This document shows, in pieces, positions 11,277 through 23,221 of a stretch of 64,000 bases of DNA. Both the position numbers and the translations under genes were made by a program. The notes under the pieces are model-generated. The model made no database searches. It had not been told where the DNA came from and worked only from the letters and a program-made list of their open reading frames with translations. The stretch covers positions 62,001 to 126,000 of the forward strand of contig JABYQR010000016.1 in assembly GCA_022592445.1 (NCBI GenBank), written 5' to 3'. Position 1 is the stretch's first letter; each line of letters starts with the position of its first letter. The stretch comes from Cytidiella melzeri (taxonomy: Eukaryota > Basidiomycota > Agaricomycetes > Polyporales > Irpicaceae).

Positions 11277-12950
11277 ATGTCTGACACCGAGGACCGCGTC
11301 CCATTTATCTCACCAAGCCCAGGCTGGCGAACTCGAGCGAAAGAGTTCAGGAGGCGACCTTCGCTGCTCAAGCAGCTGGCTTTCTTCGGAATTCTGGTCA
11401 TCATCGCCGTTCCTGTGCATTACTTCGCGTTTTCTACCCAAGACCAGGTTGCGCTGTCTGAAAATTTTCATAGCGACCCTCCAGCTCCTTCGCCTTCGAG
11501 TTCAGGACACCCTCACAACCTTCCATCTCACAAAGTACGACCCCACAGTACTATTCCATCTGACGTGGTCTCGGCTCCTTCGCGAGATCAAGCTTTCAAT
11601 GGGACTACGACGAGTTCAATGGCATTCTCGTTGATTACATGGGGCTTGGACTCGGCAGCGGAGGGAGCTATTTTACTCAAGGTACGTCCTGCAAATTTTG
11701 TCTTTGGTCCATTCATCCAACATACCAGCCGCCCAGTCAATCCTGATGTACACGTCCGGGCCGGTAGACCTTCATATCATCTGCAACGAAGAGGCTCAAG
11801 CATACTTGGAGAAGCGGCTAGCGTTAGTGCACCGACCGCGGTACGACGTACTTGTGCGGTTTTACAGACCGACATGGCAGGCGATGCTGGACAGAATCGA
11901 GCGCGAAGGAACTATCCAATCAGTACATGCTGCTGGAACCCGTGAGTCATTGATCACGAATATGAATGTTCGGCGATTTCTGACTGCTTTAATGTAGCTG
12001 GCCTCATGAAGCTTTTCATCCACGAGATACTCCCACCCTCGGTCACAAAGACCGTCTTTGTCGACACTGATGCATTTTTTATCTCCGACCCACACCTACT
12101 CTGGGAGCACTTCCAGCACACGCTCCCCCCGTCGACGGTCGTATCAATGCCAACTCACCCGGAGATGTTTGCCCCACAGTGGTTTGACGCAAACAAGATC
12201 TGTTCGTGCGTAATGCTTATGAATCTCGAAGGCTTGCGCCGTCTACGCCTCATGGACTCGTCCTTCTACCGCGGTGCCACGCCATCTCCTGTTCCTGCGT
12301 ATTCGCCACCTGCGTTTCGATCGCTGTTTGGATCGCCAAGTGAGCTGACGGGCAAGTACGAGGATATCGCGCTTGGCGACCAAAGCTTTTGGTGGGCAAT
12401 CATACAGTACATGAACAGGGACGAAGAAGTTCAGAAGGGCATGTTTGAGCACCTTCATTACGACTGGGAGGTCTCTAGCTGCTTGTTAGATATGTACATC
12501 ACAGATATGAATCCAGGCAAGGACGACGCCACCGAAGAGGACGAGCTCAAGGGGCAGACGCACACTTGGATGACACCTCATCAGGGCGAGGTCATCATGC
12601 CGAAACTGGTGCATTTGTGAGTGTCCTCAATCGTCATCTCAAGTCTCGATGATGCTTATAGAATGATCTGCAGCAACTGCCTTCCTGGGCCGCGTTATTA
12701 CGAGTGGCCAGGATGGGACTCTGCTCAGGATGAGGGCGTTGCCGGGACAATCGGCTTAGCGCAGCGATGGGGCACAGCTATCAAATACCATGTGGGCTAC
12801 AAGTGGCTATGGCTGAACCGTGGCGCTGAACGTCGAGAACCGAGTGAGGACGTCAAGAGCCATCGCCAGCCGAGCGGCCCAAGGCTGACGATGGAAACCG
12901 TGACGGACGTCAAGTTCGCCGATGAACTCTTCGGCGAGCCAACAGCATAA
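11277..12950 (+). CDS. Golgi-type glycosyltransferase, GT8/LARGE-like
   Basis: Predicted type II membrane glycosyltransferase of the secretory pathway. Exons 11277-11681, 11737-11941, 11998-12616 and 12674-12950 join in phase to 501 residues. A short cytosolic tail precedes one membrane anchor (LAFFGILVIIAVPVHYFAF, about residues 39-57) and a Pro/Ser-rich stem. The catalytic domain has FSLITWGLDSAAEGAILLK, SILMYTSGPVDLHIICNEEA, a DXD metal-binding motif in KTVFVDTDAFFISDPHLLW, ALGDQSFWWAI and HYDWEVSSCLLDMY. Such proteins in basidiomycetes are usually annotated as family 8; the substrate cannot be told. An alternative frame near 11600 reads WDYDEFNGI, but only the frame given keeps the TWG...EG block joined to the next exon. 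Confidence 0.87.
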
Positions 12951-13291
12951 CCGCGCAATATCCTACCATAAACTTTTGACGATAGATTGAAGATATACCT
13001 TAATTTCCTCGATGCCACTGCTGAAGTTGGGTCATATGCCCCACTTAATCTATTACCCCGCCGCACTCAGCCGACGCGGCTGGTGAAGAAGACATCGTAC
13101 ATTCCCTTCAAGTAGCTATACCACCACAACTGCTCTGTGATACCTGTCAGAACTCTAGTACAGTAGGGATGTCCATCATTTTGCCTATGTTATGTATCCA
13201 GAACTGTTACCATTGAAAATCGTGTTGACCACACCATGACTGATTCCCAACATCAACGTACTCCGTGTCCTCAATTGAAACTGTACACGTA
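12951..13291. other. convergent intergenic region
   Basis: Shared 3' region of the glycosyltransferase gene and the minus-strand unknown gene. No feature was recognised. Confidence 0.5.
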
Positions 13292-14376
13292 TCACAACTG
13301 AGACATCACACCAAAGCGCATGCTATCCCGACGGTACTTCCACTGCCTCGTACTACCCGTCGGCACAGGCCGACTTCCTGCGTATCCCCAAGCGTAGCCC
13401 GCAGTCTTCCCTCCCCATTCCTGTAGAGGTCTGAAGAACGATGGAGGTTGTTTCGGGTAAGCCGCTTGCGCAGTCTTTCTTCGTCTCTTCTTCTTTCTCC
13501 GCGGTTCATTGTCGCCTTGCGGTGTGACTGAGAGGACAGGGCAGCAGAGCTTGTCTGCGGGGAAATCGTGAGGATTCGGACGGCCTGTTTCAAAGAGGTT
13601 TGAAGTTGGTGAGGAGGGCTGTGACGTGCGAGGGGGAGGTCTTGGGATTTCCGCGACCATGAGTGTAGGTGAAGGACGGATCTGAGTATCGAGTGTGCCA
13701 TGTATGATCTTCTTGTCTTCCGTTCGACGTGATGGCTGTTGTAGCACAAACAGTTGGAGAAACTTTACATGTTATAGAGAAAAGGTGTTCACTCACATAC
13801 GCCGGTTTGCGAGATTCTGCCATTATCCAGTCGACCTCGACGGCCGCTGCCATAGCACGTTCGGCTCGTAAAGATGCTTCATTATCATCATCCTCGTACG
13901 CACGCTCTGTGACCCTGCCAGCCGCAGTGTATACATATCAGCTATGATGTTTGCCTGAAGTAAACCAATTGACTGACTTTACCACAGGAGGCGGCTTAGG
14001 CTTCAAAGACACTGCCTTGGGAGGAGCGTTTGAAAACAGCCTGAATGCTACCGAGTCTCTTTCAGGCTCCTGCAGAAAAACAGACAAAGCAAGCTGCAAA
14101 CATACAGACGGTCTCTTCTATTTCTGGGGCTTCCGATTCGTCGTGTCTTAGGACTTTCCGTCGCTTGCGCCCCTCGTTGGCACTTGACGAACCGTGTTCA
14201 GGTTGGAACTCTCCCAGGGACCGTTTCAACAGCCCCTCTAGTGCTCGCACGTTGTCCTCGGGGTCATTATCAGATTCCAAATGTGCAGGAACGTTGTGTT
14301 CTGCCTCAATATCCGCTCGAGACACAATTTGGGCTGATTGCCTGAGGAGGTGTGGGTTTGAGAATTTGGGCATCAT
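13292..14376 (-). CDS. unknown protein, basic and probably nuclear
   Basis: I do not recognise a family. At least five exons join in phase. The start is MMPKFSNPHLLRQSAQIVSR. Later parts read NVRALEGLLKRSLGEF, then AFRLFSNAPPKAVSLKPKPP, then VTERAYEDDDNEASLRAERA, and the C-terminal exon holds a strong basic run (RRKKKRRRK) and the ending GGKTAGYAWGYAGSRPVP followed by RRDSMRFGVMSQL. The basic runs (also GRKRRKVLR) suggest nuclear import. The clean splicing and the tryptophan/glycine-rich C-terminal block suggest a conserved domain rather than chance. The upstream neighbour MAF1 is on the same strand 890 bases away; nothing links them in function. Confidence 0.7.
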
Positions 14377-15266
14377 GTTGATGTTCTATCCAACGACCTC
14401 AAGACGAGAAAAAATATCACTGAGTGATTACATAGTCTCAGGGATGCTTACTTTTGTGTGCAGCTACTGGCACAGTGATTAGTGACACAATACACTGGCA
14501 CGGGATGATTTCAAGTTTCACATACCAGATATAGGAAGATGATCAGTCGGCGATGTGAAGAAAGATGTGAAGAACTCAGAGGGTCAAAATATACGCTCGA
14601 TTTTACAGCCCTGTCCTCCACGTATGCATCCTCGAGCTCACCACGACCAGTCTTGTCACCCTTCCACCATCATCCCCCCATAGTCGAACACACTGACTTT
14701 TCGCAGTCCTCAACGAGAGCGCTCGCTTCTGCAAATGCTAACATCGACTCGACCTACTCTTTGGTTGAACCCATATCGTTCAGTTCGACTATATCCCTTC
14801 ACCATTAATGCTCATACTTATGCATATGATCTTCACTGCTGGACTGAGTTGCAAGTGTGATGACTATCGCGCACAGGTACGTCACCTGAAACCATACTTT
14901 ACTCGAAGCTATCATTACGCCGGCAACCGCAGTGAGGGCACCCTGAAAAATGCTCATAGTGTCCAAACTATAGGTGAGTAATATATCGATGAATATGCAG
15001 AAGAGAGAAGAAACTGGAAGGACGAAGAGGAGAGAATATACATAGAAATATTGTTACAGGGATATAGAAGACCGGAAATGAAGCAATCGGTTGAGAGACA
15101 TAAGATAGGCGATGTCCAAAAAACGAAATCCACGGGATCAAGGTAGCATGGATCGGCCGAGGTGACAAAGTTCGACCATCAAGCCAAGCCAAGCATACCT
15201 GACAGGGGTGAGTGCTTGCGCGACATGTCCTGCATGTACGGATACTCACGAGTCTATCAAGCAGCA
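14377..15266. other. intergenic region with no recognised feature
   Basis: About 890 bases between the start of the unknown gene and the stop of MAF1, both on the minus strand. It should carry the promoter of the former and the 3' end of the latter. I found no supported coding exon. Confidence 0.45.
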
Positions 15267-16310
15267 TTAGACAGTGACACTCAGCCCCAATGCCCTCGCT
15301 CCTGCACCGACGGCGCCATCCCAGCCCAGAAACCTCTCCGTCACCTCCTCGTCGCTCATACTTTGGTCTGCGTTCATCCAAGACGACATGCTCTTGGAAC
15401 GCGCCCAAACAGTGATGAACAATATCCGCCTCCGCTTCTTATTCAGGAAGAACCAGTGCGAGCTCCAGAGCAGCGCTCCTCTGCGCTTCGTGCGTATATG
15501 CGGCGTGTACTCGTCCCACCCGTCGCTGGAAGACGCGGTTCCCCAAGTAGGTCGGTGAGGCGCTTCGTCAACGTCATAATCGTCAAACTGGAAGGTCGTG
15601 GGCTCATCCTCAGAGGACGAATCTTTGTCGCCGACTGACGCTGCGTCGTCCTCGCCATCGCTATCGTTGGCGTGAGGGTCGTATTCCATATCTGGCTCGT
15701 AGGAGTAAACCTCGCAATCGTCGAGCCCAATAGCATCGTTGAGGACTCGGTATACGGAAGGATGAGTCCCTGCTACAGTCTTCGTGGGAGCATACGGACT
15801 TGGCTTGGCAAAATCGAGAGGTGAAGACGACGTTGGAACAGAAGATGGAAAGAAGTCAGAGGAGGTAGGCGGGTAGGCTGAGTACGTCCGAGGTGCCACC
15901 AGGCCGCCACGAGTGGGCGAGACGAGGGTAGTGCTGAGTGCGTTCAGCACGCTCGCGCCGCTCTCCTCTCTGTTGAAGTCCTTGGACCTCGACTCGGAGA
16001 ACTCGTGGTCAGGAAATGCGGCGTTTAGGGTGGCAATGAGCAGGTGGAAGGTCTTCCTCGAGCTCTTGTCTGACATGGGCCCAAAGGGCGTCATGTCAAC
16101 ATCTCGGTCAGCCGCGATGAAAGAGGGCAGGGGAGGTGAGTTTGAGACCTCTGATTTGTAGTGTGTCTCGAGAGAACGAAAAAGTTTCTTGTCCTTGTTG
16201 ACTGGCTTGAGGCTGTATGCCTCTATGCGAGTGTGAACTGAACACTCGGGGCCTTCATGCGTGAGTGCCTGCGCCAGCCGCGCCAGTTCAGGGATTTCCA
16301 AGAACTTCAT
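15267..16310 (-). CDS. maf1: MAF1, repressor of RNA polymerase III
   Basis: MAF1 binds RNA polymerase III and shuts down tRNA and 5S rRNA synthesis under stress or TOR inhibition. The protein is 347 residues from a single uninterrupted exon. Conserved boxes are in order: N-terminal MKFLEIPELARLAQALTHEG with VHTRIEAYSLKPVNKDKKLF; the middle block RKTFHLLIATLNAAFPDHEF; and the C-terminal VYSYEPDMEYDPH and HWFFLNKKRRRILFITVWAR. Between the first two and the last lies a long Ser/Pro-rich linker (about residues 130-185) that is probably the phosphorylated, TOR/PKA-controlled part, as in yeast. The canonical WSFNYFFYNKK motif is here WSSHWFFLNKK, so the central aromatic positions are only partly kept. 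Confidence 0.93.
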   Translation of the reverse strand: MKFLEIPELARLAQALTHEGPECSVHTRIEAYSLKPVNKDKKLFRSLETHYKSEVSNSPPLPSFIAADRDVDMTPFGPMSDKSSRKTFHLLIATLNAAFPDHEFSESRSKDFNREESGASVLNALSTTLVSPTRGGLVAPRTYSAYPPTSSDFFPSSVPTSSSPLDFAKPSPYAPTKTVAGTHPSVYRVLNDAIGLDDCEVYSYEPDMEYDPHANDSDGEDDAASVGDKDSSSEDEPTTFQFDDYDVDEAPHRPTWGTASSSDGWDEYTPHIRTKRRGALLWSSHWFFLNKKRRRILFITVWARSKSMSSWMNADQSMSDEEVTERFLGWDGAVGAGARALGLSVTV

Positions 16311-16761
16311 GTATCTCTGACGAAGCCTGTGGGCGGGCGGAGGTCAGTCAGTGTAAGTGTTGAAGCCGTCGTTGGCTGAGATTGGTTTTGACCGTCGAGC
16401 CCTGAGGAGGATGCAGGCGGGTGCGTGGAGGCGGAGATGATGTACAGCGCTTGGACGAGCAGGCCTTTCCTTATTTGGAGGCCCTCAGTTCGCTTTCTTC
16501 CTCACACACAACAGAACGCTCACCGCTCGCGTTCTCTGCGTAACGGATATCATACATGTATACTACTATATCAGCCTAATATTAGTTACAAGGAAGCCAG
16601 GCTACAACCATGAGTATTTGTTGGAAACCGTTGTTCAAAAGGGTACTATGTGGTGCGAAGCAATGCGGAAAGCTACAAAAGTATGCAATGAACCTGTGTG
16701 TGTTACCATGGGTCAACCTGACCAATATACAGCCCAGTGAAAAGACATGGGTATCATTTTT
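16311..16761. other. MAF1 promoter and 3' flank of the histidine kinase gene
   Basis: About 450 bases between two minus-strand genes. The part next to MAF1 should hold its promoter. No other feature was recognised. Confidence 0.45.
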
Positions 16762-19700
16762 CTACTGCGTGAGCCCCAATTTGTGGAACATGATGTCTAA
16801 GGTCTTGAAGGCGACGGGCTTTACTAAGCTAGAGGCTTGACTCAGCATCAAAAAATTGGTGAACATTCGGACAGGACTGACTAGCCGTCGACTCCAGCTT
16901 CAAATGCTCTACGCTTGTCGTCCAATGACGACATTCCAGTCAATGCCAGAATTCGTGCGTCTGGCGGCTGTTTCGTGCTCTGACATTTACGAGTGGCTTC
17001 GAGTTGGCGAATTTGTGTTGTTGCGCCTACGCCTACGATAAGGCTTAGCCTCTGCGATAATTGAGATAAATAGATAGGTTACCATCTAGTATCGGCATAG
17101 ATAGATCCACCAATACGACGCTGTGACCCGTGCTTGAGCACGTCAGGAAGCAAGAGATACAACAGCCACTCACTCGAAAGGCCCTTCACTCGCAAAGACA
17201 CGAACTCCTTCCGATCCATCGACAGCCTCACAGAAGTCATAGCTCTAGGAACGATCAGTGCTTGAAACTTTTGTGTTTGCACTAAAAAAATGTATTACTT
17301 ACTTTCTTTCTAAGCCACTTGACACTGAGGAGAAGCGTAAGCGGAAACACCCAACGTTGAGAGAATTGAGCCTCACAGAAGATTTCGAAGGATGGCATTG
17401 TCCTCGACCACAAGCACCCGTATGGCGCGCTTAGGCTCTAGAGTGCCCACCGAAGTCTTCAGCAGCGAGCCTCCTGTTCCTATCGTGATTGTCGGGCTTG
17501 AAGGGCTTTGAGTCAAGACAGAAGTGGCCAGCTGAACTTCCTGTTCGTCGATTTCATCCTGTTCGGATGGTGAGGAAAAGTCAGACCAACTGGATAAAGG
17601 ATGCGCCGTAAAAGCTCGAGGGCCCAAAGGCGGTCTCAGCGTCAGAACCTTGTTATCTTCCGAATAGCGACGGGGGAACGTCAAGCCCAGAGACGGCAGC
17701 TCGTCGGTAGCTGAGTGAGAGTGTGTCAGCTGCGGCGACTGGGCTTGGCCGTTTTCTGCAGACTTGAGGCGAGTCGCTTGCGCTATGTTCAGCGCGTGAA
17801 GGCAGAGCTTCAGGGCGGCATATAATCGCTGTGGTCCGAAAGGCTTGTAGACTATGCGGCAGAAGCCACCGAGGCTTTCAAAGTCAGTTACAGCGTTCAT
17901 GAGCCGTGGGTCTCCCCGAGCAGCTGAAAAGATGATGAACGCCCGATCCAGAATTTTGGCTTCAGTCGCGCGTAGGACCGGGGAGATGTCCTCATTGGCA
18001 ATCACGATTTCTCCCTTGTCCGGGCTTTCAGCCAGAGCGAATCCCCATCGGTTAACGATGTGGTTGGACACGACGCTGCGCAGTAGCTGTGTGCCTCGAT
18101 GGGGTTCGTCAAAGCCACTAAGGTGTACGGAAGGGCAGTCAACAGAGTCATAGATCTTGAGAAGCTCCGAGCCATCGAAGGAGGGCTCCTCGTCTTTGAT
18201 TACTTCTGCGGTGAACGTGACTTTGATCTCTGTCCCGGCGCCTTCAGAACTCCACACGTCGACTTTGCCATCGACGCTGCTGGACCTCACGATGCTGTTC
18301 ACAATAGCCAAGCCAAGCCCAGTCCCCGTCTGTAGAGGATTCTCTTGAGAGAAGGGGTGGAACAGACCGTTCTACAACCCAGTCAAACTTCGAACTTGCA
18401 CGACGATTGTCATTTACCAACCTTCAGGAAATTTTGACTGATGCCCTGTATATATTACAGTCAGTCGTCGACGGAATGGTCGTTTGAAGTTTTTGTTACT
18501 CACCTTCCCGGTGTCAATTACGGAAAGTTCCACTTTCAGCTCATTTGGTCCATGCGGGTATTGGCGAAGCATAACATGAACGTAGCCGTCCTGATGACTA
18601 GTTGGTTATTTTCACTAACAAAGCTAAATCAGCGTACCGGCGTGAATTTTAGACTATTTCCCAAGAGGTTCATGAAAACACGGCGTATTCCGCCCTTTTC
18701 ACATTTCACATTCCAGCCCTGATAGCGACGTCCGGTCAATATCTGATGTTTCGACCCGCAAGGATAAACGTACTTTATCTGCGTGCCCTATATCAATGAC
18801 TGTCTCCACAAACTTCGCCGGCTGTGGTGATATAGTAGAACTCTTGTCTGGCTTTGGTGGCGAATAGACACTGCCGATCTCTGACGTGAACATGCGCGCA
18901 CGATGCCCAATCCATGAGCCTTCCGTTGCCTCCTCCACCAGTTGCATCAAGTCGACTCTGCAATGCGACCTGATGGGTAAATTGCAACGCAGACAGTAAG
19001 GAACAGTAACTGACTGGCTACGCTGTACCACATTCTCAACGCCTCCTGCCTTCACGTTTCCACTGAGCTTTGTGAAATCAAGAACGTGGTTCACTGTCTC
19101 CACCAGAGAGGTGCCGCAAGCTTGGACAGTCTGCAGGAACGACGCTTGACTGTGATCGAGCCTCGTTTCAGAGAGCAACTCAGCCGAAGCCAAGATCTGG
19201 TCGCGTTTTGTCAGCCAGGTAATCTATGTCATATCGTTGAGCGACGTACTCCGTGCAGTGGTGTTCGAAGTTCATGCGAGATACTAAAACCAATTTCAAA
19301 GCCAATTACTGTCGCAGTGATAGAGTGCTTACTTGGAAATAAATAGGCTCTTCGCCTTGTCCGCAAGGATCATTCTTCTCTTCAGCACAGCCGACAAGAT
19401 GATGACACCTGCGAACGAACTTAAGACTATATGCCTCGAGTGTGAATACCTGAATGCATACCTATTGCCCGCAAGTAGGAAAGCTCGTGGCCCTCAAGCT
19501 GCGAGCGTGTCAGGGTCAAAACACATTTTGAAGAGGACGACAACTCACGAACGGTGTGGTTCTCTCACCAGTGCTGTATGCACATAGTATGGCGAAGGGA
19601 CGTTTGTCGATGTTGAATATCGGTACAGCTTCACATGAGTCAGCACATGCATACAAACGAGTAAATTAGCACCTACCGAGGGCATACTGGATCTGGGTAG

Positions 19701-22700
19701 GAAGGAACGGTCGAAGTCCAGCAGGGAGGATACCTTCACATATCTTGCCATCAGGGGATTTGTTAAAAAAGTCTTGCAGTTTTGCAAACTCGTCTGCATT
19801 CAGCAAACGGTTCACAGTCCCGGTTGGCGAGTCGTCACGATGTATCGTTATCGAGGTGGAACACTCTGCAGAGGCATTCTCCACCACGTCCACGTGCGAT
19901 ACATCCATTACAATAGCGCCTTCAACATCAAGAGTTCGCTTGACGAGTTTCGCTGCCCGCTCGTAAATCTGTTCCATGGAGCGAGAATCACTAGCGAACG
20001 GACCCTGGCCCTGAGCGGTTTCGCCGCCGGCATCCTTGTCGACTTCGAGACACTCCCTCGTGAATTGCTCCATCTGACAAAGTCGTCACATATGACGTCA
20101 AAGGGTTGTTTGACAGCTGAGTAGAACTTACCGAGTTCTGTATGCGATCTCGGATCCGCAGTTGGATCTGTAATTGTCCCTGCACTAAGCACTACTTCCG
20201 TGCCTGGCAAGAACATAAACTAACCTTATCTCGCCACAGCTCCAGCTCCCGCATGGCAATTTGCTTTTAGAAAGTCAGACGGGATTTGTTTACAAGTTAT
20301 TCAAGTACTCACGGCGAATTCTTTCAAAGTGTGTCTCTGACGCGGGTTGAACTCTCGCCGAGGATTATCATCAATAATAGATAACCTATAGATGAAATAT
20401 GTATGTTTAGGTCTGTCATGAGAAGCCATGTTGCCCGTGCTTACGTGCCAATGTTGTATCCATCTTGCGTCCGCAAGGGGGAACCGGCGTAAAATCTAAC
20501 ATGTGGATGGCCAGTCACGAGAGGCTACAGAATGACAGCTGAACAACACGGTTATATAACATCAGGGGGAAATTACTCACGTTTTGTGAAAATCGCCAGT
20601 CCTCTCGTGCGTCTAGTACTACAGTCGGCTCTTCGTCCCTGTTACGAGCGCGTGTAAGCATGTCTCACAGGAAGGTGACATCCGGGGCTGACCTCTGGAG
20701 AATAGCGTGTGCGTCGAACGACACAGATCGTTGTATGTTCTGGAAACCGAAACCAGCTAATCATAAAGATGTGTGGGCAAGCATCCGCATTCTAGATCAG
20801 TGCACCTACACTCCGATTTGAAAAACCTGCAGGTCCGTTAGGGTAAGAGTCATAAGCGCATGGCAATTTTGCTCACTCCTCTGTGCCATCTACAAGTGAG
20901 ATTGACACGACGCGAGTGTTGAACACCAATTTCACCAGATGAGCAATCCGATCGAAGTTCGCATCATGACCAGTGTTCCAAATATTGAATCTTCAGTATT
21001 GCTTTAGCAGTGGGACGATAGAGATACTGATGTGATTCCCTACCTATACAGTGCTCTCCTTCGTTCGAGTTCCTCAGGAGGATTTGGAGGAGCAAGGTAT
21101 CCGAGTTCTGAGAACATCTGCTCCTCCTTGGCAGATCTGCTTGCGCGCGGAATCGTAGAGTTTTCTGATGATGGCGGCGAGTCGCGGAGTCGCTGCTCAT
21201 ACACAGTCAAGGAAGGCAGTGGAGCAGATGTCTGGCGGGTTAGACAGATCCGCCGTGGTAAAGCTGGAACGGTCACAGGGTCCAGATCAAACGGTGGAGC
21301 CGAAAATTGACGAGATACATCGTGGTCAGGACGTGAATAATTTGACGACGCACTCGGCGCATCGCTGCCAGTACTGGAGTGAGTATCAAACGTCTTTTGG
21401 CTCTCCGCGCCGAAGTAATCGCCGTCATCCTTGTCCTCTGTTACTCTCACCGGTGCAGTCGCAGGAGGCACCGAAGGGACAACGAAGGGAAAGCTTGTCC
21501 AAGGGGACACAGATTCCACGGCCGAGGCGTTCTCATATGCTGAAGCAGGCGGACTGTCCTCGATTGTTGGTAGTCTTGATTCTTCAACGTCCTGTGTCCC
21601 TTGCCAGAAACTGCTCAGTCGAGTTTTTCGACCGGAGTTGGGAGATTTGGGCAAATAGCTATCTTGCGGAAAATAACCATGCGATCCAGGAATGACCGCT
21701 GTCACGCCGCGCATTGGGTCGGTGAGTTCATGCTCTGGAGAGGGTAAGGCCAGCGGTGCAATCGACACACGCGCTGCAGCAAGGCGCATCGCTGCTGCTG
21801 ACGTCGTCACATCGGCGCCTGTAAGAGTCGATGGTCTTGATGAATCGAAGGTGTTTGTATACGAAGTGGCTGAGCGCATGTCTGCAAAAGAACTCCGCAT
21901 ACGATTTGTAAACGCTAGATTCAAAGGAATTAAACGCCTGGATGCTAGCCCCGCCGTTGGCAGCGTCGGCATTGTTTGACTTTCCGCAGACGATGGCAGA
22001 GAGCTCGGCACGTGGAACTGGGCAGGCGCAGAGTTCGTCAACGGCTGTGATCCCATAGCTGATGTCAGTAGGTCCAGATTCAATGATACTCCTTGATAAC
22101 CGCTGTCCAAGAGACTTTCGCGCGAAGTAGGCTGTGGGGACTCGCAGAGCTCCGGGAGTTCTGCTGTACGCATAGCTGGGCGAATGGTTTGCGCGTGTGT
22201 GGGTGGCGAAAGATGAGAACGTGGAGGCTGGGGGGTCTTGAGCGGGTCCCACCTTCCTTGAGCGTAGGCGGTAATAAATGTGGCCCAGTCATACTCTGTC
22301 TGAGGACTAGCGCGATCTTGTAGGTTCAGGAAAAGCTGTTCTTCTGTTGGAGAAGGATCAAAGGGAGAGGGTAGTGTTTCCACTGTAATGTCTGAATAGG
22401 TGCGCGCGTCTCGATTGCAAGAGTACTGACCTGCCCCTGCGAGGCGCGATGCCTCTGCACGCAGCCCAGCTGCCGCTTCAATAGCCCTCCTGTTCACTTC
22501 CTGGAGGAGAGGCCGCTCGGCTGAGTTGAGTCTCGAAGCGCTATCGCCGTCCGGGGACCCAACGCTTGGAGTGGAGATTGTGGTGCTGCCCAGATCTGAC
22601 GGAGATGAGCTAGATGAAGGGAGCATAGGAAACTTGTCCTCTGCTGAAGACGCGGTAGATGGCCTCCTAGGGGTTCCTCTCGAAGACATTGGAGGGACTG

Positions 22701-22887
22701 GTAGCCGTGGTGCAGGCGACAATGTTATGTGAGGTGTTGCAGCCATTCGAGAGAACGCGACATGGTTGACTGCCAGGGACGGCGAAGAAACCGACGGGGA
22801 GGTGTCATGAAGTCGTGACGATGACTTGTGCAGAGAGCGATGTCTCGAGGACGGTTTGTGGTCACCGATGACCTCAGTCTCCTCCAT
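16762..22887 (-). CDS. GAF-domain hybrid histidine kinase
   Basis: A cytosolic two-component sensor that autophosphorylates and hands phosphate to its own receiver, then normally to an HPt protein. A disordered Ser/Pro-rich N terminus of about 600 residues (one exon, 22887-21040) is followed by a GAF domain (FNIWNTGHDANFDRIAHL, SFDAHAILQR, VRFYAGSPLRTQDGYNIGT). The H box is SNISHELRTPLHG near 19260-19350. The N box is VFMNLLGNSLKFTP, the F box GLFHPFSQENP and the G box GTGLGLAIV. A degenerate receiver-like segment lies at about 17800-18180. The true receiver starts with IRVLVVEDNAILRNLL at 17373 and runs on through VKWLRKK, SYDFCEAVDGSEGVRVF, the phospho-acceptor VVLVDLSMPILDG (about 17080-17120), ILALTGMSSLDDKRRAF and LVKPVAFKTLDIMFHKLGL, stopping at 16762-16764. 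The whole protein is roughly 1.5 thousand residues. No membrane helix was seen. Confidence 0.93.
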
Positions 22888-23221
22888 AGCAAAACTGGTT
22901 ACTGTTCAAGTTAGGAAGAGTACCAAAGAGATCTGAAGGAGATCACACAAGAGATTAGCAGACGGGCGTGGTGGTGGTGGTGGTGGTAAGCAAAGGAGAG
23001 AGAGACATAGAGGAGAGTGTATGCGTCGTCGCTGGGGTCGCTGCTCGAGGAGACTCTGGGACTCTGGGCCTCAGAGTCGAAAGCTGGACCCAGCCACCAA
23101 TCCACCACAACATTCTGCGCGCTTGTCACACCCGGCCCGCATGAAGCAAATATATGAAAGCTAGCGGTCAAACATTGTCCACGAAACTACACACATTTCC
23201 ATGCATCCATCTAATCTGCTT
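22888..23221. other. histidine kinase promoter region
   Basis: About 330 bases between the histidine kinase start and the SEC59 stop. Apart from the GTG run there is no recognised feature. Confidence 0.45.
22968..22987 (+). repeat. GTG microsatellite in the leader of the histidine kinase gene
   Basis: An uninterrupted run of more than six GTG units lies about 80 bases upstream of the histidine kinase ATG. On the transcribed strand it would read as CAC repeats in the 5' leader or promoter. Confidence 0.7.

Noticed and set aside
11580..11680. An alternative glycosyltransferase frame reading WDYDEFNGILVDYMGLGLGS
   Set aside because: It needs a frame change with no usable intron. The overlapping frame TWGLDSAAEGAILLK joins in phase to SILMYTSGPVDL and fits the family.
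20461..20500. A possible frameshift at a run of five G in the GAF domain of the histidine kinase
   Set aside because: Recounting the run gives five bases, which keeps GSPLRTQDGYNIG in frame. There is no frameshift.
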